Position numbers and translations under genes: made by a program. From the NCBI GenBank assembly GCA_018268895.1, contig JAFDVP010000007.1, positions 434,001 to 498,000 on the forward strand: 64,000 nt of DNA, written 5' to 3'. This document shows, one piece after another, positions 51,616-60,603 of the stretch (its first letter is position 1; every line of letters begins with the position of its first letter). The stretch is from Acidobacteriota bacterium (GTDB lineage Bacteria > Acidobacteriota > Terriglobia > Terriglobales > Acidobacteriaceae). The notes beneath the pieces were generated by a model that searched no databases, was not told the origin of the DNA, and was given only the letters and a program-made list of their open reading frames with translations.

Positions 51616-52872
51616 ATGCAAATGGTAGACGTCCACGGCCCGGCTACCATGGAAGATGTGAAGAACTGGATTGAGATCTCCGAATCGCGGCTGACTGCCA
51701 ACTACAAGACCCTCGCCGGCAGCGCAGGACCAGAGGTTGAAGTCCTCGCCGTCATCAAGGCCGATGCCTACGGACACAGCGCAGCGCTGTGCGCCCCTGT
51801 GCTGGTGCGAGCAGGCGCGCAGTGGCTCGGTGTTACCGATCCTCGCGAGGGCGTTCAGGTTCAGACGGAGCTTGCGAATGCAGGCATCCCACGCCCGCGG
51901 CAGCCTCGCATGCTCGTTATGTCAGGCTCGCTCGCCGATGAGGCCGCGGTGATCGTCGAACACGCGCTTACTCCCGTCGTGTGGTCGATCGCGGAGCTTG
52001 AGGGGCTCAGCATGGCGGCAGTCGCGCGCGATACAAGGCTCTCCGTTCACATCGAGGTGGATACCGGCATGTCGCGCCAGGGCTGCGCAGTGGGCGCGGA
52101 GCTCGATGCGGCGCTCAAGTGGTTCGAGGCGCAGCGCGCGCTCTCGCTCGAAGGCGTGATGACACACTTTGCTTCGGCCGAGATTACCGGTTGCTATCAA
52201 AGCGCGGCGCAGCAGCGTGCCTTCGAACAGGCCATCGCGCAGGTACAGGCGGCGGGGGTGAAGGCGCGATGGGTGCATGCGGCCAACTCTTCGGCGATCG
52301 ACAACCTTCACATGAGCGGCGATGCACAGACCTCGCTCGCGTGGCTGAAGCAGCTTGCTTCGACCATTGGCGCGCGCGCCATGGCGCGAACCGGCCTTGC
52401 GCTCTACGGTTTCTGCCTGCCAGTTGACCGTGAGTACGGATACAGCGGAGTTGCAGAATCGTCGGTCCGTTCAAAACTGCTGCCGGTGATGACGTGGAAG
52501 GCCCGCGTCATCGGTGTCCGCGAGATTGCGGCAGGGGCGCACGTTGGTTATGGCGGCACGTTTACCGCGACGCATCCGATGCGCCTCGCTCTGTTGCCGG
52601 TGGGCTATGCCGACGGCCTGCGGCGGGAGCTGTCTTCGTCCAGTGAGTCTGCAGGGTGGGTGATGTTCGGCGATCGCAGGGCGCCGATTGTAGGCCGCGT
52701 TTCGATGAATCTGACCGTCGTCGATGTATCGCAGATTCCCGGCGTTGCTGTGGGTGATGAAGTCACTGTGCTTGGTGCAGGCACGAGTGCCGAAGATCAT
52801 GCGCAGCTCGCAGGAACGATCCCCTACGAGATTCTGTGCGGCATGCAGGCGCATCCGCTGCTGGTCCCATGA
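51616..52872 (+). CDS. alr: Alanine racemase
   Basis: This protein is 418 aa from ATG 51616; ATG 51649 (407 aa) is equally possible, and neither has a clear ribosome site. The PLP site is VLAVIKADAYGHSAAL (Lys), further elements are HIEVDTGMSRQG, GVMTHFASAEI, HAANSSAI, ARTGLALYGF and the second catalytic Tyr in AHVGYGGTF, with SMNLTVVDVSQIPG. It interconverts L- and D-alanine for peptidoglycan. The length is slightly above the usual 360-380. Confidence 0.93.
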   Translation: MQMVDVHGPATMEDVKNWIEISESRLTANYKTLAGSAGPEVEVLAVIKADAYGHSAALCAPVLVRAGAQWLGVTDPREGVQVQTELANAGIPRPRQPRMLVMSGSLADEAAVIVEHALTPVVWSIAELEGLSMAAVARDTRLSVHIEVDTGMSRQGCAVGAELDAALKWFEAQRALSLEGVMTHFASAEITGCYQSAAQQRAFEQAIAQVQAAGVKARWVHAANSSAIDNLHMSGDAQTSLAWLKQLASTIGARAMARTGLALYGFCLPVDREYGYSGVAESSVRSKLLPVMTWKARVIGVREIAAGAHVGYGGTFTATHPMRLALLPVGYADGLRRELSSSSESAGWVMFGDRRAPIVGRVSMNLTVVDVSQIPGVAVGDEVTVLGAGTSAEDHAQLAGTIPYEILCGMQAHPLLVP

Positions 52873-52961
52873 CGCACGCTCAGCGCATGTTCCTTTGAGG
52901 GTTGTTCCTCTCCGAGAATGTGAGTCGCGCCTTCAGCGCTCTGGATGATCTACGGCCTGTA

Positions 52962-52984
52962 AGCCTAGGCCTTCGGCCTAGGCT
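52962..52984 (+). terminator. Strong hairpin after alr (cUUCGg tetraloop)
   Basis: AGCCTAGGC-CTTCGG-CCTAGGCT makes a long stem with the stable C(UUCG)G loop. A second hairpin, GGGCC-ttt-GGCCC, follows at 52996-53008. There is no T-run, so it may be a repeat or a processing site rather than a terminator. Confidence 0.45.
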
Positions 52985-53054
52985 GGTATGTTGGCGGGCC
53001 TTTGGCCCTGAAAGCAGGAACTACACCTATGAGGAAATACTCAGGGGTGAAGCA

Positions 53055-54197
53055 TCAAATCCGGTTCCATGTCAGCGCATTGTCCTCCAGAACCTGGAGC
53101 AGCATATTCTCCGGCGGCAGGAAGCGTTTGACCAGCGCGGGAATGATGCGCGCAATTGGAGACTGCCGCAGCACGATAAGGTCGGTTACCTTCTCGCGAA
53201 CAAAGGCATGACTCATCGAGTGCGTTGTCCCTCCCTCCACATAGAGCCGCCGTGTTCCCTGCTTAGCCTCGTGTTCGATCAGAAACGCGCGCATCGCCGT
53301 ACTGATCGACTGCGACGGTATATCGTCGCGATTCATCTGCCAGTACATCTCCATGTTGCCGTTCGAGTGCCTGCCGCCGATCAGGCTCAGCCAGCGCCCG
53401 TCGCAGTCGCGAAGTCCATACAGCAGCGGCGATTTCAAAATGCTTAGCGAGTCGTAGCGCCACGCCGCAACATCGTCCGGCACCGGGTAAGCGCAGATGC
53501 GGTTAAGCGCAATAAGGTCTTCGCGCGAGATCTTCGCCACAGGCACGAAGACGCATCCCATCTGCTGCTCTGCTTTCTTGCGGTAGTAGCGAAGGTGATT
53601 GCGAGTCCGTGCTCCCATCTGTGCCAGCGTTGCATCCAGGGTCGATTCGAATGGAAGATGCCCGGCGATCTCGCGCTCGCGACTTGCCCAGCGGCATCCA
53701 TACCCTGAGTCCGCCAGAATCTCCGCCAGCGCCGCGTCGATACAAGTCTCATCGTGACGAAATGAGAGCAGAACGCACTGCGCTCCCTGCGCCAGCAACG
53801 TGTGGCACGCTGCAAGTGCAAAGCGCGATCGCAGCAAAGGGGCGGATACCAGCGTTCTGCGCCCCGTCGTGTCATCCGTCGCGAAGATACGAAGGCCGCG
53901 GCCGCTCATCTGGTGCTCGTACAAAAGAACTGCGGCATCCAGGTCGCCCATCATCTCCTGCGCACCCGCAGACATTGCGATCACACACGGAGTCTTTTTT
54001 CGAATCTGCGGCCGGGACAGGAAGTAATTCAGATCGTCCATAGCACCGGGCTGACCGCTCTTCGCACAAAGCTCCATCAGTCGCGTCGACATGCGCAGAA
54101 TGGAATCGGCTCCGCGCACAATATGCGGGGCATAGGGTTTCGTCTCTGGGTAGACAAGATCGCGTGATCTCTCAAACACGGCGGAATGCATACTCAA
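53055..54197 (-). CDS. FemAB/GNAT-like (Acetyltransf_6-type) protein, paralogue 1
   Basis: This is a 380-aa protein. Residues about 160-320 carry the family pattern LAQMGARTRNHLRYYRKKAEQ, VPVAKISREDLIALNRICAYPVPDDVAAWRYDSL and GLRDCDGRWLSLIGGRHSNGNMEMYWQMN. It ends with LYVEGGTTHSMSHAF...KVTDLIVL. The nearest families are FemAB and CelD-type GNAT acyltransferases, which attach amino acids or acyl groups in the envelope. A clear paralogue sits at 58975 in opposite orientation, about half identical over full length by eye. Confidence 0.6.
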   Translation of the reverse strand: MSMHSAVFERSRDLVYPETKPYAPHIVRGADSILRMSTRLMELCAKSGQPGAMDDLNYFLSRPQIRKKTPCVIAMSAGAQEMMGDLDAAVLLYEHQMSGRGLRIFATDDTTGRRTLVSAPLLRSRFALAACHTLLAQGAQCVLLSFRHDETCIDAALAEILADSGYGCRWASREREIAGHLPFESTLDATLAQMGARTRNHLRYYRKKAEQQMGCVFVPVAKISREDLIALNRICAYPVPDDVAAWRYDSLSILKSPLLYGLRDCDGRWLSLIGGRHSNGNMEMYWQMNRDDIPSQSISTAMRAFLIEHEAKQGTRRLYVEGGTTHSMSHAFVREKVTDLIVLRQSPIARIIPALVKRFLPPENMLLQVLEDNALTWNRI

Positions 54198-54487
54198 CTC
54201 TCGGACGAATTAGTTCAGGCAGAAAATTTGCTGCAACGTGGAACAAAATGTCGTGAGAGGGGCCCGCGTGCGTACAGCGAACGCTGGAGACATACTACAC
54301 GCGATTCGTGCGCAGACAATGTGAACGAGAGATAACGAATTGCCATCAAGCACGGCTGAACTCAGCCGCCCACTCCGAAGTTATTGTTTCCATTCATCTT
54401 CCTGGAGAGGAATGCACCATCTTCGCAGCAATTCGCGCGGAGAGCGCGAACCCTGTGTCGATACTTCAAGATATTTTGCGGTTACCC

Positions 54488-55120
54488 CTACTGCGCCGCG
54501 GTCAGCTTCCGGCGCTCCGTCTCCAGGTAGGTGTAGCGAATGCGATGGATGACCGTGATGGTCGAGAAGACGGCCAGCACCCACAGCGCTGCCGCCATCA
54601 CTCCCCACTTGTTGCCTAGGGCTCCAAGAATGACGCAGACGATGCGCTCCGGCCGCTCCATAAACCCGACCTTGCAGGTGCCGATCAGGGCTTCGGCGCG
54701 GGCGCGGGTATAGCTCACCATCAGGCACGCCGTCATCACAAACGCCACCAGCCCCACGTAGAACAGGCGGTTGCCGCGAGCGTAGTAGACCAGCAGGCCG
54801 AAGAAGATCGCCACATCGGAGTAGCGGTCGATCACCGAGTCGAAGAACGCGCCGAAGACCGAGACCTGGTTGGTCGCGCGAGCCACGCGCCCGTCCACCA
54901 TGTCGAAGATACCGGCGCCGATGATGATCAGCCCGGCATAGAAGAACATGCGGTTCGAGTGCGGCCCACGCGCAAAGCCGAAGAACAGCGCCGCGATGAT
55001 GTTGATGATCAGGCCGATGAAGGTAAGCGTGTTCGGCGAGATGCGGGACAACGCAAGCCCGTTGACGATCTTCTGCAGCAGCCAGCCGCTGCCCTTTCCG
55101 AATGCACTTGTCCAGGTCAT
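54488..55120 (-). CDS. CDP-alcohol phosphatidyltransferase-family membrane enzyme
   Basis: This 210-aa protein has about five membrane segments and the family signature DMVDGRVARATNQVSVFGAFFDSVIDRYSD (DGxxAR-x8-GxxxD-x3-D, about residues 73-102). An N-terminal LSRISPNTLTFIGLIINIIAALFF precedes it. It transfers a phosphatidyl group from CDP-diacylglycerol to an alcohol such as glycerol-phosphate or inositol. The product cannot be decided. It shares a strand with greA and ruvX. Confidence 0.85.
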   Translation of the reverse strand: MTWTSAFGKGSGWLLQKIVNGLALSRISPNTLTFIGLIINIIAALFFGFARGPHSNRMFFYAGLIIIGAGIFDMVDGRVARATNQVSVFGAFFDSVIDRYSDVAIFFGLLVYYARGNRLFYVGLVAFVMTACLMVSYTRARAEALIGTCKVGFMERPERIVCVILGALGNKWGVMAAALWVLAVFSTITVIHRIRYTYLETERRKLTAAQ

Positions 55121-55170
55121 TTCTTGCTGTCTACCAGTTTAGCTCTCCACCGCAACTCAGTATTGTTAAG

Positions 55171-55222
55171 GGCACGGCTTTAGCCGTGCCGCACCCGGCA
55201 GAGGGGAAGGGGCTTCAGCCCC
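55171..55222. repeat. Paired hairpin repeat (family C)
   Basis: GGCACGGC-TTTA-GCCGTGCC (55171-55190) and GGGGCT-TC-AGCCCC (55209-55222) lie between greA and the CDP-alcohol gene. A similar TTAAGGGCACGG start occurs at 12223. Confidence 0.55.
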
Positions 55223-55230
55223 TGAGGTTA

Positions 55231-55704
55231 CTACTCCGTAGCGTCGTGAATCGTCACCAGCTTCAGAATCTCCAGCTCGCGCTTGCCGTTCGGGGTGACC
55301 ACGGTGGTTGTGTCCCCCACCTGCTTGCCCAGTATGGCGCGGCCGATCGGCGACGTCGTGGAGATCAGTCCCTTGGCCACATCCGACTCCTCGCTGGTCA
55401 CCAGCTTGTAGACCAGCTCCTCGTCCTTCGAGGTATCGAAGACGGTTACTGTCGCGCCGAAGCCGACTTTATCGTGGGGGATGTTGGTCAGGTTCACCAG
55501 CGCCAGCTCGCCCATGCGCTTTTTGAGCTGGCCCAGGCGCGCGTTCACGAAGACCTGGCGCTGCTTGGCCATGTGGTACTCGGCGTTCTCGCTCAGGTCA
55601 CCCAGGGCGACGGCCTTTTTAATCTCGGCAGGCAGCTCGGTCGTCAGCTCATACTCAAGCTGCTTGATCTCCTCCTGGAGCCGTTTCATGATCTGTTCTG
55701 GCAT
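55231..55704 (-). CDS. greA: Transcription elongation factor GreA
   Basis: This 157-aa protein has the N-terminal coiled coil (MKRLQEEIKQLEYELTTELPAEIKKAVALGDLSENAEYHMAKQRQVFV) with the tip motif GDLSENAEYH, and the C-terminal FKBP-like domain (VGFGATVTVFDTSKDEELVYKLVTSEESDVAKGLISTTSPIGRAILGKQVGD). It reactivates stalled RNA polymerase. A canonical -10 box lies upstream. Confidence 0.95.
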   Translation of the reverse strand: MPEQIMKRLQEEIKQLEYELTTELPAEIKKAVALGDLSENAEYHMAKQRQVFVNARLGQLKKRMGELALVNLTNIPHDKVGFGATVTVFDTSKDEELVYKLVTSEESDVAKGLISTTSPIGRAILGKQVGDTTTVVTPNGKRELEILKLVTIHDATE

Positions 55705-55798
55705 TGAGCTTTACCGCCTTCCCATTTAAATTGACCACGGATTCCGCCCCGGGTCTGTTACACCCGTGCTCGCATCCGTGCATGGGGGTGAAAATACT

Positions 55799-55804
55799 AT
55801 TATA
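55799..55804 (-). promoter_or_regulatory. -10 box of the greA promoter
   Basis: On the minus strand the sequence is a perfect TATAAT, 95 bases before the greA ATG. The -35 region, 17 bases further upstream, reads GCGAAA and is poor. Confidence 0.45.
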
Positions 55805-55844
55805 CGATGCTGACGGGCGTTTTTCGCACACGATGAGGCCCGGT

Positions 55845-56339
55845 TCAGCGGCCGGCCATTCTCCGGGCATCCAAGAAGCTCTGAAGAATCAACACGGCAG
55901 CCACCTGGTCGATGATCCCCTTCCGCTCCTGGCGGCCGCCATGCCCGGCCTCGTCCAGATGCCGGTGGGCCTGGGTCGTCGTCAGCCGCTCGTCCCAAAG
56001 ATGCACCATCACCCCGAACTCCGCCCGCAGCTCGTCCGCGAACGCCTGCGCCTTCAACGCCTGCGGACTGACGTCCCCCGACATATAGAGAGGGTTGCCG
56101 ACCACAGCCTCGCCCACCCCATGCCGCCGCAACAGCCTGCCCACGGACTTCATGTCCGCCCGGCGGTTCGTCCGGTGCAGCGTCAGCAGAGGCTGGGCCG
56201 TGTACCCCAGCGGGTCTGAGATGGCAATGCCGATCCGGCGGTCCCCCACATCGAAGCCGAGGACCCGGGGAGGTCCCCCTCCCCCCGGCAGCGGACCCGG
56301 CACCGCTCCAGCGTCTTCATGGGTCGATTCTTCCTGCAT
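55845..56339 (-). CDS. ruvX: Holliday-junction-resolvase-like YqgF protein (RuvX)
   Basis: This 164-aa protein starts at ATG 56339 (MQEESTHEDAG), three codons into an earlier TTG. The RNase-H-like fold shows VLGFDVGDRRIGIAISDPLG (catalytic Asp), VVGNPLYMSG, VHLWDERLTTTQAHRHL (Glu) and IIDQVAAVLILQSFL (Asp). It is essential in several bacteria and acts in pre-16S rRNA processing. A proline/glycine-rich N-terminal extension of about 20 residues is unusual. Confidence 0.9.
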   Translation of the reverse strand: MQEESTHEDAGAVPGPLPGGGGPPRVLGFDVGDRRIGIAISDPLGYTAQPLLTLHRTNRRADMKSVGRLLRRHGVGEAVVGNPLYMSGDVSPQALKAQAFADELRAEFGVMVHLWDERLTTTQAHRHLDEAGHGGRQERKGIIDQVAAVLILQSFLDARRMAGR

Positions 56340-56443
56340 GGTTCTCAAGTTTATGCCTTAAGTCATCCCGCACAACTCCGGAGGCTTGTTACTCTTACTG
56401 CGAAAAATCAACCGTATGCCGGCACCAGTCTGGGAGGACGAGC

Positions 56444-58114
56444 ATGATTCAGTTTGCCGATGAGGTGCACCGCAAGGTTTACTACCCGGACGATCGCCGC
56501 CACCGCCTGTGGATCAAGCCGGGCTTTATCTATGGACTGGTGGCGATCGTGGTGGCACTGGTCGTCGCCGCATGGATCCAGCGGCTGGCCTTCGGGATGC
56601 CGCACATCGCCATCAACGCGGCGCTCGACCAGGGCAAGATCAGCGGCCCGCACGGCTTCCCCGGCTGGATCCGCTGGACGCACTTCTTCAACTTCCTCTT
56701 CCTCACCATGCTCATCCGCAGCGGCCTCTCCATCCTGGCCGACCACCCCCGGCTCTACTTCAACGACGACTGCACCCCCAACACGGAGTGGATCCGCTTC
56801 ACGCCCCTCAGGGTTCCTGTCGGCAAGCGCTGGACCGCCAAGGACGATGCGCGCTACATCTCGCCCCTGCTTGGACTTCCCGGCTACAAGCACACCATCG
56901 GCATGGCGCGGTCGTGGCACTTCCTCAACGTCTACGGCTTCATCCTCACCGGCATCGTCTTCGTCATCGGGCTGCTGACGACTGACCAGTGGCTGCGCCT
57001 CGTCCCCACCTCACCGGCTATCTTCGCCGAGGCTTGGGCGACCTTCGTCCACTACGCCACCTTCACCCTGCCGCCGGAGCCGAACGGCTTCTACGGCTAC
57101 AACGCGCTCCAGCAGCTTGCGTACTTTGCGACCGTCTTCATCATGGCGCCCATCTCCATCATGACCGGGATGTGCATGTCGCCGGCGCTGGTCAACCGCG
57201 CTCCGTGGTTCGCAAAGCTCTTCGGCGGACGCCAGTCGGCGCGTTCGATCCACTTCCTCATGATGGTGGGCTTCGCGTGCTTCCTCGTCGTCCACGTTAC
57301 GCTCATCGTGCTCACCGGCTTCGTCCGCAATATGAACCACATCGTCCTGGGCAAGGACGAGCCCACCACGCTCGGCATGTGGCTTGGCCTCACCGGCATT
57401 GCGGTCGTCGTGCTGGTGTGGGTGGCTGCGCATCAGGTTGCGTGGAGACATCCGCGTCGCGTCCAGCACCTCAACAAGGCCATCTCGCTGCCGCTCTGGC
57501 TGGCGACGCTCAACCGCCTCGACCCGGTGCAGACCTACACGCGCGAGCAGGTCTCCCCGCACATGTGGCCCAACGGCATGTTGCCGGTGCGCGAAGACTG
57601 GCTCGCGCTCAAGGCCGGCGGCTTTCGCGACTTCCGCCTGAAGGTCGGCGGCCTGGTGGAAAATCCGTTGGAGCTGTCGCTCGAACAGATGGAAGAGATC
57701 GGCCGCAGCGAGACGGTTACCATGCACCACTGCATTCAGGGATGGTCGGGCATCGCCGGGTGGGGAGGCATTCCGCTCAGCAAGATCGTCGAGCTGGCGC
57801 GGCCGCTGCCCTCGGCGAAGACCATCGCCTTTTACTCCTTTGGCCCCGCGCTCTTTGGCGGCGGCTACTACGACACCCAGGCCATCGCCAGCATTTTGAA
57901 GCCGGGAGCCATGCTCGCCTACGAGATGAACGGCGCGCGGCTCGCCGACGAGTATGGCGCGCCCCTCCGCCTCCGCGTCGACGACCAGCTCGGTTACAAG
58001 ATGGTCAAGTGGATCGAGCGCATCGAGTTCGTCGAGTCGGAAAAGGTTGTCGGCAAGGGTGAAGGCGGCAAGAATGAAGACGACGAGTACTTCGACCTGC
58101 TGCCCAACCTGTGA
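56444..58114 (+). CDS. Cytochrome b561-like / molybdopterin oxidoreductase fusion (sulfite-oxidase-fold)
   Basis: This is a 556-aa protein. The N-terminal half (about 1-320) has several membrane segments and His residues typical of a cytochrome b subunit (WIRWTHFFNFLFLTMLIRSG, WHFLNVYGFILTGIVF, SIHFLMMVGFACFLVVHV). The C-terminal part (about 370-530) is a molybdopterin domain with the Mo-ligand Cys in MHHCIQGWSGIAGWGGI and YEMNGARLADEYGAPLRLRV. This single-chain arrangement recalls MsrP-MsrQ, where a Mo subunit and a haem subunit repair oxidised envelope proteins, but the substrate is open. The HPP gene follows with a 4-base overlap. Confidence 0.85.
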   Translation: MIQFADEVHRKVYYPDDRRHRLWIKPGFIYGLVAIVVALVVAAWIQRLAFGMPHIAINAALDQGKISGPHGFPGWIRWTHFFNFLFLTMLIRSGLSILADHPRLYFNDDCTPNTEWIRFTPLRVPVGKRWTAKDDARYISPLLGLPGYKHTIGMARSWHFLNVYGFILTGIVFVIGLLTTDQWLRLVPTSPAIFAEAWATFVHYATFTLPPEPNGFYGYNALQQLAYFATVFIMAPISIMTGMCMSPALVNRAPWFAKLFGGRQSARSIHFLMMVGFACFLVVHVTLIVLTGFVRNMNHIVLGKDEPTTLGMWLGLTGIAVVVLVWVAAHQVAWRHPRRVQHLNKAISLPLWLATLNRLDPVQTYTREQVSPHMWPNGMLPVREDWLALKAGGFRDFRLKVGGLVENPLELSLEQMEEIGRSETVTMHHCIQGWSGIAGWGGIPLSKIVELARPLPSAKTIAFYSFGPALFGGGYYDTQAIASILKPGAMLAYEMNGARLADEYGAPLRLRVDDQLGYKMVKWIERIEFVESEKVVGKGEGGKNEDDEYFDLLPNL

Positions 58115-58719
58115 ACATGGCGAACGGCAAAGGAACAAACAGCAACGACTTCGGCCACGTCGCCGTTCTACTGGAACGGCTGCGGCTGCCCTTCCTGCTG
58201 AAGCACTTTCCGGAGAAGGCGGTGTGGTCGGCCTACGTCTTCATCAACGGCTTCATCACCATCGCCCTGCTGGCGCTGCTGGGCGAGCTGACCCACAGCC
58301 CGTTCGTCTTTCCCTCGCTGGGTCCGACGGCGTTCCTCTTCTTCTTCTCTCCGCTCGCAGAAGCCTCCTGCCCGCGCAACGCCGTACTCGGCCACGCCAT
58401 CGGCCTGCTTGCGGGCTTTGGCGCCTTCTGGATCACAGGGATGCACACCTTCTCGCAGGCGACGGTCCATGGCATCTACTGGCCGCGAATCTTTGCCGCT
58501 GCGCTTGCGCTCTCGCTCACCGGAGCGTTCATGGCGGGCTTCTCCATCAACCATCCCCCGGCGGGGGCGACCACGCTGATCGTCGCCCTCGGCATTTTGT
58601 CGGAGCCGCGCTACCTCGTCGTCATCGAGATCGCCGTCGTGCTGCTCACTGTGCAGGCATGGGTGCTGAACCACCTCGCCGGTCTACCCTACCCGCTATG
58701 GAGATGGCGCAAGCAGTAA
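58111..58719 (+). CDS. HPP-family membrane protein
   Basis: This 202-aa protein starts at GTG 58111, overlapping the previous stop (GTGA), or at ATG 58117. It has about five membrane segments and the HPP motif FSINHPPAGATTLIVALG, plus LGPTAFLFFFSPLAEASCPRNAVLGHAIGL. The family's function is not settled; some members move nitrite. Overlap with the Mo/cytochrome b gene implies a coupled role. Confidence 0.8.
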   Translation: MNMANGKGTNSNDFGHVAVLLERLRLPFLLKHFPEKAVWSAYVFINGFITIALLALLGELTHSPFVFPSLGPTAFLFFFSPLAEASCPRNAVLGHAIGLLAGFGAFWITGMHTFSQATVHGIYWPRIFAAALALSLTGAFMAGFSINHPPAGATTLIVALGILSEPRYLVVIEIAVVLLTVQAWVLNHLAGLPYPLWRWRKQ

Positions 58720-58930
58720 TGGGAAAGTGGGTCAGTGGGGTGGCTGAGCCGTTTGTCTGAGCGTAGCGATGAATCTCAGCACTTCGTCTTGCGCTCGCTA
58801 AAAAGTCTAAAATTGTACCTGTACCCGGCGGTACCGAAAGCGGCCTCATAACCCTAACGATGTATACCGTTTGCAGCGGTTTGGGTCGAACATAGGTCTA
58901 GTTGCCAAAGGCTAAAAGCAGAGCAACCCC

Positions 58931-58959
58931 TTGACGCTTGCGAAAAAATAAAAAAATGT
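58931..58959 (+). promoter_or_regulatory. Promoter-like element before FemAB-like paralogue 2
   Basis: TTGACG (58931-58936), a 17-base spacer and AAATGT (58954-58959). The -10 box is poor. Confidence 0.3.
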
Positions 58960-58974
58960 TCAGGGACTCTCTGC

Positions 58975-60114
58975 ATGTCTTCTGCTGTACTCAATCTGTC
59001 CAACAGGTTCTCTCTGTCTTCCGGGAGCCCTGCATCGACTCACATCCTGCGTGACTCGGCTTCGATCCTCCGTATGCAGCCGGCCTTGACCGATCTCGGC
59101 CGCTACTGCGGCATGCCTGGCGCGCTGGATGACCTTGGATATTTTCTTTCCTGGCTGGACATTCGCCGGAAGTCTCCCTGCATGGTCATGCTCGCCGGAG
59201 GCCTCGGTACCGAGCCGTCCGTCATCAAGGCGCAGGCCGGAATGCTGCTCTACGAGCACCGCATCGCCGGCCTCGGCATGCGCATCTTCACCTCGTTCGA
59301 CAACACAGGCCGTCGCACGCTGGTTCCGGCGGCAATCGACAGCTCGCAGTTCGCCCAGCTCGTCTGCCGCTCATTGCTCGACCACGGCGCGCAGTCGATC
59401 CTGCTGACCTTCCGCCACGACGGCCAGGCCCTGACTGAACTGCTCAAAGGCTCCGGTTACGGTTTGCGATGGGCCACCCGCGAGCGTGTGATCGCCGGAT
59501 ACCTCCAGCTCAAAAGCACCTTCGAGGAGACGCTGGCGACGATGGGTTCGCGGACGAGAAATCATCTCCGCTACTATCGCCGCCGCGCCGAAAAGGACCT
59601 TGGCTGCGAGTTTGTACCCGAGGTTGAGATCTCCCGCGAGGACTTCCTTGCGCTGAACCGCATCTCCTCCTACCCTTCAACCGGCGAGATCGCGGGATGG
59701 AAGTACGACTCCTTCCGAGAGCTGAAGCAGCCGGTTCTGTCGGGCCTGCGCGATCGTGACGGCCGCTGGCTCTCGCTCGTCGGCGGTCTGCACGCCGATC
59801 GCAACATGGAGATGTTCTGGCAGATCAACCGCAACGACATGAAGCCCTACTCGCTGGGCACCGTCATGCGCTGCTTCCTGGTCGAGCACGAGCTGAAATG
59901 CGGGACGCGCCGCCTGTATTTCGAGGGAGGCACCTCGCACTCGATGAGCCACTCCTTCGTGCAGGAAAAGTGCACCGACCTCTTCGTCATGCGCGACAAC
60001 CTCGTCGCCCGCCAGGTCCCCGCACTCTTCAAGCGCTACGTGCCGAAGGAAAACCCCATCAACGAGTTCTTCGAAGACACTTCTCTTGAATGGAAGACCA
60101 CAACGGCACGCTGA
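58975..60114 (+). CDS. FemAB/GNAT-like (Acetyltransf_6-type) protein, paralogue 2
   Basis: This 379-aa protein is collinear with the protein at 53055-54197. It shares LLYEHRIAGLGMRIFTSFDNTGRRTLV, MGSRTRNHLRYYRRRAEKDLG, EISREDFLALNRISSYPSTGEIAGWKYDSF, GRWLSLVGGLHADRNMEMFWQINRND and RRLYFEGGTSHSMSHSFV...CTDLFVM. An N-terminal domain of about 150 residues precedes the GNAT-like part. It lies on the other strand, so the pair flanks the CDP-alcohol/greA/ruvX/Mo block as an inverted duplication. Substrate is unknown. Confidence 0.6.
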   Translation: MSSAVLNLSNRFSLSSGSPASTHILRDSASILRMQPALTDLGRYCGMPGALDDLGYFLSWLDIRRKSPCMVMLAGGLGTEPSVIKAQAGMLLYEHRIAGLGMRIFTSFDNTGRRTLVPAAIDSSQFAQLVCRSLLDHGAQSILLTFRHDGQALTELLKGSGYGLRWATRERVIAGYLQLKSTFEETLATMGSRTRNHLRYYRRRAEKDLGCEFVPEVEISREDFLALNRISSYPSTGEIAGWKYDSFRELKQPVLSGLRDRDGRWLSLVGGLHADRNMEMFWQINRNDMKPYSLGTVMRCFLVEHELKCGTRRLYFEGGTSHSMSHSFVQEKCTDLFVMRDNLVARQVPALFKRYVPKENPINEFFEDTSLEWKTTTAR

Positions 60115-60191
60115 TGCTAGTACGGTGATTGAAGGCGACTACGGAAAGTGGCTGCTGCGACACAAGCTCCAGCGTCAAGTATCATTGCCGC

Positions 60192-60500
60192 ATGAGGCGT
60201 CTCCTCCAGTCCGGAACGTTGCTTTTCCTGCTGGTGATGTTTCTTGCGCCTCTTGCAGAGTTCTTTGACAGTTGGGACGTCCAGGGACTCGCGAACGACA
60301 CAGAGTTTGGAGTCTTTGCGCTCGCAGTCGTCCTGTGTCTCATTCTGGTGGTGTGCATGCTCATGGCAGCACGATCATTACGCATAAGGCTCGTTTTGGG
60401 GCCGATCGTTCCGTCTCTGGACGATGAGAAGATGTTTTCTGGGTCACAGTCGGCAGTCAGCGTCTTTCTTCCCCCCAATCTAACTCCACTCCGAATCTGA
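60192..60500 (+). CDS. Small membrane protein of unknown function
   Basis: This is a 102-aa protein from ATG 60192 (MRRLLQSGTLLFLLVMFLAPLAEF), with a first membrane segment at about residues 8-22 and a second at about 43-62 (FGVFALAVVLCLILVVCMLMAA). The C-terminal 35 residues are soluble. There is no family match and no clear ribosome site, so the coding call is moderate. Confidence 0.4.
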   Translation: MRRLLQSGTLLFLLVMFLAPLAEFFDSWDVQGLANDTEFGVFALAVVLCLILVVCMLMAARSLRIRLVLGPIVPSLDDEKMFSGSQSAVSVFLPPNLTPLRI

Positions 60501-60603
60501 TCTGCGGTTAACGCGCCCTCATCGGATGTGCCGCTGGCACATCCGCATCGCTTGTACCTGCGCATCGACGCGCAGACCGCGATCATTTTCCGGAGATTGA
60601 TGA

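Noticed and set aside
54308..54619. Plus-strand frame of about 100 codons before the CDP-alcohol gene
   Set aside because: It overlaps the 3' end of that gene, has no ribosome site and no recognisable domain.
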